This document shows, piece after piece, positions 58,901 to 64,000 of a DNA stretch of 64,000 bases. Numbering within the stretch: position 1 is the first letter of the stretch; each line of letters opens with the position of its first letter. This DNA comes from Microglena sp. YARC (Eukaryota > Chlorophyta > Chlorophyceae > Chlamydomonadales > Chlamydomonadaceae), in NCBI GenBank assembly GCA_022414725.1, contig CM039464.1, positions 59,697,501 to 59,761,500 on the forward strand. Direction: 5' to 3'. The translations under genes and the position numbers were made by a program. The notes under the pieces are model-generated. The model was given only the letters and a program-made list of their open reading frames with translations. It was not told the DNA's origin and made no database searches.

Positions 58901-59736
58901 AGGTAAAGTAGCAGCCCATTCTATACGGCTCTATTCTATTCTATAAGACGGGGCTGTAAGACGGGACTACCACGCCTCACCAGGCAATGTCATTTATTTT
59001 TCTTCCTTGCCTTGCCTTGCAGGAGTTGATGCTGTTGGCGCTGCATCTCTACCCAGACTTAGCTGACACAGGCATCATTATACACTTTGGTGATGGATGC
59101 ACTCCTGGACTTCCTATTATTGGCTGGAACATCTGTCGGTGAGCTCAAGTTTTGAAAGGCATAGGAGTATAGGACCATAATGGCACGTCTCTTCCCCCCC
59201 CCCCCCCCCCCCCAACACACACACACACATACACACACACATATATACATACATGCTTACACACATACATACATACATACATACATACATACATACATAC
59301 ATACATACATACATACATACATACATACATACATACATACATACATACATACATACATACATACATACATACATACATACATACATACATACATACATAC
59401 ATACATACATACATACATACATACATACATACATACATACACACACATACATACATACATACATACATACATACATACATACATACATACATACATACAT
59501 ACATACATACATACATACATACATACATACATACATACATACATACATACATACATACATACATACATACATACATACGTACATGCATACATGCCCCCAC
59601 CCACCCCTTAACTGACACAAGCATCATCCACTTGGTGATGGATGCACTGGGTGACTTCCTATTATTAGCTGGAATGTCTGCCGGTGAGCTCGATGTTGTA
59701 TGTATGTAATTCTCTCATTTTTGCATAGGCCTATAT

Positions 59737-59793
<57 letters not shown>

Positions 59794-62700
59794 AAAGCCA
59801 AAACAAACGACGCGGATACATTCCTTTTTCCTCACACAACCTTCCTGCTGTGCCTCTTCGTATGTCGTCCTCAAACTCTTGCACCGGCCAAACTAGGCAG
59901 CATCCAAAGGCTGGATTTACCTTCCCTCATTACCAAGCCTGGGGGGCGTCCCTAGGGCCAACTCAGATGCACAGCCTTCAATCATGCATGCAAGCCAGGT
60001 GAGCTGACCATGCCATTTCTCCCTATCATGTGTGCTTGTTTAGTTTGTTTCGTGCTTTCGTTCAGAGCCAGAGGGCCCTCCCTAGGGCTGACTCAGATGC
60101 ACATCCATCCATCCATCCATCCATCTGACTGCGATGAAGCCTGAAACATCAGCCAACGGTCTCGTAATTAACTTGCTTCCGTTGCCACGTCGCTCCCTCG
60201 CGATCACTATCCGCCAGGCGACGCTGCTTAGAACTTGTTTTCATGCTTTTCGTTCAGAGCCAGGGGGCTCTCCCTAGGCCCGACTCAGATGGGCAGCCTC
60301 TATTTATGTTTTCAAGCAAAGTTAGCAGACTATTCATATATGCAACGTGGGCAGACCATGTTTTGTGTCCACTTGTCTTTATTTAGCTTCTGCAGCTATC
60401 GCTCGAGTGAACAAGCTATATAGGCCTATGTTTTCGTCCACTTGTTTCGTGCCTTTCATGATTTCATTAACTCATATTTATTTAGCTTATGCAGCTATCA
60501 TTCATATAAAAAAGCAAAATGAGCAGACCATGTTTTTCATCCACTTATTTGCCTACCTTTCATGCTATTTATCCACTCATCTCATCTCATCTCTCCCACC
60601 TCTCGTATTAAGCTTATGCAGCTATGATTCATATAAACAAGCAAAATGAGCAGACTATATTTTGTGTCCGCTTGTTTTCGTGCCTTTCATGCCTTTATCC
60701 GCTCAAATTTGATTAGCTTGTGCAGCCATTTTTCGTGTTTGCAAGCTAGCGAGGCCCATGTTTTTATCCACATGTTTTGGTGCCTTTCAAACAAAAAAAC
60801 CTACTTCTTAACCCTACTCTTAACCACACACAGATACCCCCACTTCTGACAGTTCCACCCCCACTGTGTTTTGGCGTAGGAGCACGTTCCACCCCAAACC
60901 CTACCCACGCACAGGTACCCTCACAACATGCAGTTCCACCCCAAACCCTACCCCTAAACCCTACCCCTACCCACGCACAGGTACCCCCACAAGAACCGCC
61001 GGCCTAATGTGTTTTGGCGTAGGAGCACGTTCCACCCATGACCCTACCTGCGCACAGGTACCCCCACAACATACAGTTCCACTCCAAACCCTACCCCTAA
61101 ACCGTACCCCTACCCACGCACAGGTACCCCCACCAGAACCGCCAGCCGACTGTGTTTTGGCGTGGGAGCACGACAAGCCCCTTCTTCAGTAGCGATGTCC
61201 ATCCCATGAACAACACCAACATGATGGGAAATGACAGAGTCAAGTTACATGTAGAGGCCGAATTCCACCAGCCTTATCTTGATGCCCAACTCTTTCGAAT
61301 TCTAGAGACTCGTGAGTAAGGGTAGGGTTGATGTTACTGTTATTGTAATTCAGCAGGTGATTTGGGTCATACAGGTCGGGGGTATTCTACCCCTACCTAC
61401 TTACCCCCACCCCTTCCCCTGCCCTACCCTACCCCACCTACTTACCCCCCACCCTTCCCCTGCCCTAACCTGCCCCTACCTACTTACCCCACCCCTTCCC
61501 CTGCCCTACCCCTACCTACTTATCCCCCTTCCCTTCCCCTTCCCCTTCCCCTTCCCCTTCCCCTTCCCCCTTCCCCCTTCCCCTTCCCCTTCCCCCTTCC
61601 CCTTCCCCCTTCCCCTTCCCCTTCCCCATCCTACTCCCACCTACTTACCCACCCAACCCCTCCCCAATGCTCAACCCTACTCCTACCTACTTATCCAACC
61701 CACCCCTGCCTCTTCCTCTCCCCACCCAACCCCTACCTACTTACTCACCCACCCCTTCCCCCTGCTCCCTGCCCCACCCTACTCCTACCTTCTTCCCCAC
61801 CCCCTGGCTCACTTTCCCCCACCCCACCCAACCCCTACCTACTTACTCACCAACCCTTCCCTACCCCCTGCCCCACCCTACCCCTACCTACTTACCACTC
61901 CACCCTTGCCCCCACGCCCCACCCTACCCCTACCTACTTACCCAACCCGCCCTGCCCCTGCCCTTTGCCCCACTCCTACTTATGTACCAACCCCACATCT
62001 GCCCCCTGCCCCACCCTACCCTACATACTAACCCAGCCCACACTTGCCCCCTGCCCCCTGGCCTACTCCTACCTACTTACCCACCCCTGCCCCACCACAC
62101 CACACCCCTTGCTTGTTCCTTGTGCTACAGAGGACGGCCATGAACGTGGCATTTTGAAATCTTTACCTACATACCCACCCCACCCCACCCCTTGCTTATT
62201 TCCTGTGCTACAGAGGACGGCCATGAACGTGACATTGTGTGATTTTTACCTACTTACCCACCCCACTCCTGCTCCACCCCACCCCTTACTCGTTCCCTGT
62301 GCTACAGAGGACGGCCATAAACGTGGCATTTTTAAATCTCTACCTACTTACCCACCCCTGCCCCACCCCACCCCTTGCTTGTTCCATGTGCTATAGAGGA
62401 CGGCCATGAACGTAACATTGTGAGATCTCTACCAGGAAAGGGGTTGGCAGGTAAGGTTGCCATGGAGGACTTCTGCCGTAGTGCTGTCATCCTAGACCTG
62501 GACGGCAATGGGTGGAGTAGCAGGTGGGTTATTGATCGCGTGGTTGGTTGAGTGGATATGTGTTTAGGTGGGAGGGTAGGGCATGCGGTGGTGGGTGGGT
62601 GGTGGGGTGGGGTGGGAAGGTAAGGGGTGGGAGGGTATGGTAAGCGGTGGTGGGTGGGTGGTGGGAAGGTTGAGGGTGGGAGATTAGGAGGTGGGAGGGT

Positions 62701-64000
62701 AAGGGGTGGGAGGGTAGGGGGTGTGTGGTGGGAAGATAGGGAGATGGGGGGTAGGGATTGGGAGGGTAAGGTGTGTGGTGTGTGTGGTGTGGTGGGAAGG
62801 AAGGGGGTGGGAGAATAGGGAGTGGCAGGGTAACGGGTGTGGTGTGGTGGTGTGGGGGGGGTGAGGTGGTTTTGGTGGTGGTGGTGGAGAGGGGGGTAGG
62901 TAGGGTCCCAATTTGGAGACGAGACGCACATAACAGCATTGATGAGTGGAGTGACGGGTGCGTGTGGTGTAGGTGGTTGGGGATTTTATGTGAATCTCAC
63001 CCCTGAGAGTTGCACTTCAACACTCCCCCTTCCCCCTTCAGCTTTGTACTTCAACATTCACTTTCCTCCCTCAGATTTCACTTCAACACTCCCCTTTCGG
63101 CCTTCCCTCCCTAAGCTTTGCACTTCAACACTCAGATTTCACTTCAACACTCCCCCTTCCCCCTTCCCCCCCTAAGCTTTGCACTTCAACACTCCCCCTT
63201 CCCCCTTCCCCCCTAAGCTTTGCACTTCAACACTCCCCCTTCCCCCTTCCCCCCTCAGCTTTGCACTTCAACACTCCCCCTTCCCCTTCCCCCCTTAGCT
63301 TTGCACTTCAAACACTCCCCTTCCCCCTTCCCCCCTCAGCTTTGCACTTCAACACTCCCCCTTCCCCCTTCCCCCCTTAGCTTTGCACTTCAACACTCCC
63401 CCTTCCCCCTTCCCCCTCAGCTTTGCACCTAAACAACACTCCCCTCCCAACCTAAGCTTTGCACTTCAACATTCACCTTCCTCCCTCAGATTTCACTTCA
63501 ACACTCCCCTTCCCCCCCTAAGATTTTCACTTCAACGCTCCCCTTCCCCCTCACCCCCTAAGCTTTGTACTTCAACACTCCCCTCCCCCCTCAGCTTTGC
63601 TCCTAAAACAAACCTCCCCCTCCTAACCTAAGCTTTGCACTTCAACATTCACCTTCCTCCCTCAGATTTCACTTCAACACTCCCCTCTCCCCCCCTAAGA
63701 TTTTCACTTCAACGCTCCCCCTTCCCCCTCACCCCCTAAGCTTTGCACTTCAACACTCCCCCTTCCCCCTTCCCCCCTTTGCACTTGAACACTCCCCCTT
63801 CTCCCTTCCACCTTCCCCCTTCCTTTGCACTTGAACACTCCCCCTTTCCCCCTCAGCTTTTGCACCTAAACAAGCACTCCCCCTCCCCCCTAAGCTTTGC
63901 ACTTCAGTATTCACTTTCCTCCTCATATTTCACTTCAACACTCCCCCTTCGGCCTTCCCTCCCTAAGCTTTGCACTTCAACACTCCCCCTTCCCTCTTCC
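51055..64000 (+). CDS. GT90 / CAP10-domain glycosyltransferase, 3' end outside window
   Basis: Visible exons: 51055-51496, 54649-54778, 55971-56042, 59023-59138, 59897-59998, 61124-61311 and 62397-62523. From the second on, all phases join. Exon 1 encodes a type II anchor (RRR at 15-17, then [17 protein letters not shown]). The catalytic part shows [54 protein letters not shown], the signature [11 protein letters not shown], and [15 protein letters not shown]. These follow the CAP10 order (WD, the 'grlyi' strand, P/D loop, FWG-like loop, FRG motif, D-x-D-G-N). GT90 enzymes include fungal capsule xylosyltransferase and animal POGLUT/Rumi O-glucosyltransferases. Substrate here unknown. The exon 1 to exon 2 phases do not match directly (phase 1 into phase 2). 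A 1-nt difference from nearby copies of the exon-2 edge may explain this. Confidence 0.8.
51702..51852. mobile_element. Palindromic ATATGATATC MITE, copy d, with 8-10 bp TSD
   Basis: TAGGGAACGG to CCGATCCCTA, flanked on both sides by AATTATATAT (exact). It sits between GT90 exon 1 and the copied exon-1 edge. The family core CTAGTCAGACCGCCGGC is present. Confidence 0.85.
51894..51927 (+). CDS. Possible 34-nt mini-exon (copy of exon 1 end)
   Basis: Bounded by TTGTGCTTGTTAG and GTCTGTGTC. It is mostly a copy of the exon 1 3' edge (GGCCGTGTTTC). Its 34 nt would convert phase 1 to phase 2 and so restore the frame into exon 2. Supported only by arithmetic and splice signals. Confidence 0.25.
52585..52776 (+). 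mobile_element. SINE-like repeat, copy 3
   Basis: GGGATTTGAATCC (B-box-like, about 52625) and the shared body CAACCGCCATGGTAGCTTTG ... TTAATACCACGCCCCACCAG, then GCATTGTCATTA. Confidence 0.6.
52790..52841. mobile_element. Palindromic ATATGATATC MITE, truncated copy e
   Basis: TATCCTAGTCAGACTGCCGG then CATCATATGATATCATATTG and CCGTTCCC. Only one end is present. Confidence 0.65.
52843..52934. repeat. (TA)n microsatellite
   Basis: About 46 uninterrupted TA units in GT90 intron 1. Confidence 0.97.
53262..53690 (+). repeat. ~430-bp dispersed repeat, copy B
   Basis: Diverged copy of 13618-14056, same orientation. Class unknown. Confidence 0.65.
53730..54640 (+). repeat. Tandem ~145-170 bp units carrying the GT90 exon-2 acceptor edge
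   Basis: Units end CTGTACTGCTCATGATGTAC, then CGCAG and GCGGTGCGCC...TACCGCTGGGA-like exon sequence. Copied acceptors precede 54189, 54333 and 54503; the real one precedes 54649. Two more diverged units lie at 53730-53960. Confidence 0.85.
53969..54170. mobile_element. Fold-back MITE, AGCAGCTTCTAGGCAGCTC family, copy 3, exact 8-bp TSD
   Basis: CATGGTTTTCTTTTCAGC to GCTGAGAATAAAATTACTG, flanked by GCTCATGA at 53961-53968 and 54171-54178. It interrupts one of the tandem exon-2-edge units of the GT90 gene. Confidence 0.88.
54649..54778 (+). CDS. GT90 exon 2
   Basis: Acceptor GATGTACTGCAG, donor TTCAAG|GTATGATGG. Encodes [19 protein letters not shown] and [11 protein letters not shown]. Phase 2 in, phase 0 out. 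Three upstream copies of this edge contain one extra base. Confidence 0.75.
54785..55005 (+). repeat. GATGATGGGGATG repeat
   Basis: Degenerate GATGGGGATG/GATGATGGT units just inside GT90 intron 2. The Asp/Gly-rich frame is intronic. Confidence 0.9.
55040..55485. repeat. ACACAACACA pentamer repeat
   Basis: About 445 bp of CAACA/ACACAAC units with CATGACATGACATAACATAA variants, in GT90 intron 2. Confidence 0.92.
55598..55792. mobile_element. hAT-like MITE, CAGGGTACTAC family, copy 3, exact 8-bp TSD
   Basis: 195 bp from CAGGGTACTGC to GTAGTACCCTG, in reverse orientation to copies 1 and 2. Flanked by CTGGGGAC at 55590-55597 and 55793-55800. In GT90 intron 2. Confidence 0.92.
55971..56042 (+). 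CDS. GT90 exon 3
   Basis: Acceptor GTTTGTTTGTAG, donor GCAAAG|GTAGTA. 24 codons, [19 protein letters not shown]. Phase 0 both ends. Confidence 0.8.
56168..56262. repeat. CTTGACTTGA inverted repeat
   Basis: CAACTTGACTTGACTTGATT pairs with TAAGTCAAGTCAAGTCAACA about 50 bp on. A hairpin of pentamer repeats. Confidence 0.7.
56285..57770 (+). repeat. 65-bp minisatellite in GT90 intron 3
   Basis: From about 56585 to 57570 a 65-bp unit (ACTACACACAATACCTACTA, then ACATATACTACACACAATAC, then CTACGCACATATACTACACA, then CATAT) repeats about 15 times with almost no differences. Irregular shorter units flank it on both sides. Confidence 0.96.
57790..57969. mobile_element. Fold-back MITE, AGCAGCTTCTAGGCAGCTC family, copy 4
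   Basis: TGCTGCAGCTTATAGGTAGC at the left, AGCTGCCTAGAAGCTACTGC at the right, with GGGCTGAGCCCCAAGGTTTC inside shared with copy 3. No clear target duplication. Confidence 0.8.
58114..58839. mobile_element. Palindromic ATATGATATC MITE, copy f, host of a nested element
   Basis: TAGGGAACGGCAATATGAT to GATCTGCCAGTCCCTA, flanked by ATTATATC and GTTATATC (7 of 8). It is split by the element at 58255-58760. Removing that insert restores CAATTTGTATGATATCATAT as in copy b. Confidence 0.85.
58255..58760. mobile_element. Nested 506-bp hAT-like element with exact 8-bp TSD
   Basis: Ends TAGGGTTGGG and CCCAACCCTT, flanked by ATGATATC on both sides. The interior is AT-rich with ATACGCATATGTGTATAAGC and TATACGTTTATGTGCATAG. 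No coding capacity. Confidence 0.82.
58868..58992 (+). mobile_element. SINE-like repeat, copy 4 (5'-truncated)
   Basis: CGCTGTCAACCGCCATGGTA, GTCCAGGTAAAGTAGCAG and CCACGCCTCACCAGGCAATG match the family body. It lies just before the GT90 exon 4 acceptor. Confidence 0.6.
59023..59138 (+). CDS. GT90 exon 4
   Basis: Acceptor TTGCCTTGCCTTGCAG, donor ATCTGTCG|GTGAGC. Encodes [20 protein letters not shown] and [11 protein letters not shown]. Confidence 0.85.
59262..59582. repeat. (ACAT)n microsatellite
   Basis: About 80 ACAT/CATA units with one CACACA interruption near 59440, in GT90 intron 4. Frames on both strands (YIHT, MYVC) are repeat translations. Confidence 0.97.
59604..59700 (+). repeat. 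Decayed copy of GT90 exon-4 donor edge
   Basis: TTAACTGACACAAGCATCAT, then CTTGGTGATGGATGCACT, then ACTTCCTATTATTAGCTGGA and GTCTGCCG|GTGAGCTCGA. It aligns with the exon 4 3' end, with indels that break the frame. Confidence 0.88.
59738..59795. repeat. (ATACAT)n microsatellite
   Basis: CATATACATATACATATACA repeat of about 55 bp in GT90 intron 4. Confidence 0.93.
59897..59998 (+). CDS. GT90 exon 5
   Basis: Acceptor GCCAAACTAG, donor AAGCCAG|GTGAGC. Encodes [20 protein letters not shown]. The acceptor is pyrimidine-poor but phase fits both neighbours. Confidence 0.7.
60045..60790 (+). repeat. Tandem units derived from GT90 exon-5 edge and intron start
   Basis: TCCCTAGGGCTGACTCAGATG (60083) and TCCCTAGGCCCGACTCAGAT (60272) copy exon 5. 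Following units share GCAAAATGAGCAGACCATG and CTTGTTTCGTGCCTTTCATG near 60350-60780. The dispersed repeat at 60100-60239 interrupts the series. Confidence 0.75.
60100..60239 (+). repeat. Dispersed repeat, second copy of 44318-44480
   Basis: CCATCCATCCATCCATCTGA, GATGAAGCC and GACGCTGCTTAGAACTTGTT. Inserted among the exon-5-edge units. Confidence 0.75.
60825..61123 (+). repeat. Tandem copies of GT90 exon-6 acceptor edge
   Basis: CCCACGCACAG|GTACCCCCAC-type acceptors occur before 60834, 60915, 60981 and 61058, with the real one before 61124. Two copies also include TGTGTTTTGGCGTAGGAGCA, the codons of the FWRGST motif (with Gly to Arg). Confidence 0.9.
61124..61311 (+). CDS. GT90 exon 6 (FWRGST exon)
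   Basis: Acceptor CTACCCACGCACAG, donor GAGACTC|GTGAGTAAG. Carries [15 protein letters not shown] and [20 protein letters not shown]. Confidence 0.85.
61380..62396 (+). repeat. Pyrimidine-rich array with copied GT90 exon-7 acceptor
   Basis: CCTACCTACTTACCCACCCC and CCCCTTCCCCTTCC units. In the last 280 bp the acceptor plus ~35 nt of exon 7 (GCTACAGAGGACGGCCATGA) is repeated at 62131, 62214 and 62307 before the real exon at 62397. Confidence 0.93.
62397..62523 (+). CDS. GT90 exon 7
   Basis: Acceptor TCCATGTGCTATAG, donor AGTAGCAG|GTGGGT. Encodes [20 protein letters not shown] and [13 protein letters not shown]. Phase 1 in, phase 2 out. Confidence 0.85.
62525..62905. repeat. GGGTGGGAGGGTA array
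   Basis: G-rich GGTGGGAGGGTAGGG units at the start of GT90 intron 7. Predicted quadruplex-prone. Confidence 0.9.
63010..64000 (+). repeat. CTTTGCACTTCAACACTCCCC array
   Basis: About 25 units of roughly 35-45 bp, each a pyrimidine tract (CCCCCTTCCCCCTTCCCCCC), then CTCAG or CTAAG, then CTTTGCACTTCAACACT. It continues to the window edge. By analogy with the other introns it may be an amplified acceptor edge of the next GT90 exon. Confidence 0.9.

Noticed and set aside
59117..59627. Long MYVC or YIHT frames
   Set aside because: (ACAT)n microsatellite read on both strands, inside a GT90 intron.
60890..61110. Telomere-like CCCTAAACCCTA words
   Set aside because: Only a few degenerate copies inside an intronic array with copied exon edges. 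No terminal tract.
61312..62396. 344-codon Pro/Leu/Tyr-rich frame
   Set aside because: Pyrimidine-rich intron array. The real coding content is only the exon-7 edge copies.

Overview
This is a repeat-saturated window from a eukaryotic nuclear genome. Four protein genes can be reconstructed. Three are split by spliceosomal introns (GT donors, AG acceptors) whose reading phases join across exons, and one is a single-exon gene. Three of the four are Golgi-type glycosyltransferases: GT34, GT47 exostosin and GT90/CAP10. That combination suggests an alga or other wall- or glycan-rich protist. I cannot name the species from sequence alone.

Layout. 1-7.6 kb holds satellite DNA: a ~52-bp CA-rich minisatellite, an ATACCATGC array, ~1.7 kb of a GGTGT pentamer, and a ~675-bp duplicated segment. 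8.65-23.06 kb is one minus-strand gene of at least nine exons. It encodes an 861-residue protein with an N-terminal helical bundle resembling the MLKL N-terminal domain and a C-terminal right-handed beta-helix. Its introns are packed with minisatellites and small DNA transposons. 23-35.9 kb is mostly repeats, LINE 3' ends, MITEs and a few weak coding candidates. 35.94-36.86 kb is a single-exon GT34 gene (minus). 38-41 kb has orphan exon candidates and GT-rich arrays. 42.54-46.42 kb is a complete three-exon exostosin gene (plus). 47-51 kb carries a CCACC minisatellite split by a MITE that itself holds a LINE fragment, plus a fold-back element. 51.06 kb to the window end is a GT90/CAP10 gene (plus), seven exons visible, with its last exon(s) outside.

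The most unusual signal recurs in both intron-rich long genes. At ten exon boundaries the exon edge (splice site plus roughly 12-90 nt of exon) is copied one to many times inside the neighbouring intron. The copies are spaced by low-complexity arrays, so each such intron carries a ladder of decayed splice sites. Separately, at least six non-autonomous DNA-transposon families are present, several with exact or near-exact 8-bp target-site duplications typical of the hAT superfamily, including nested insertions.

GT34, GT47 and GT90 proteins normally act in the secretory pathway on glycoproteins or wall polysaccharides. Whether these neighbours share a pathway is inference only.
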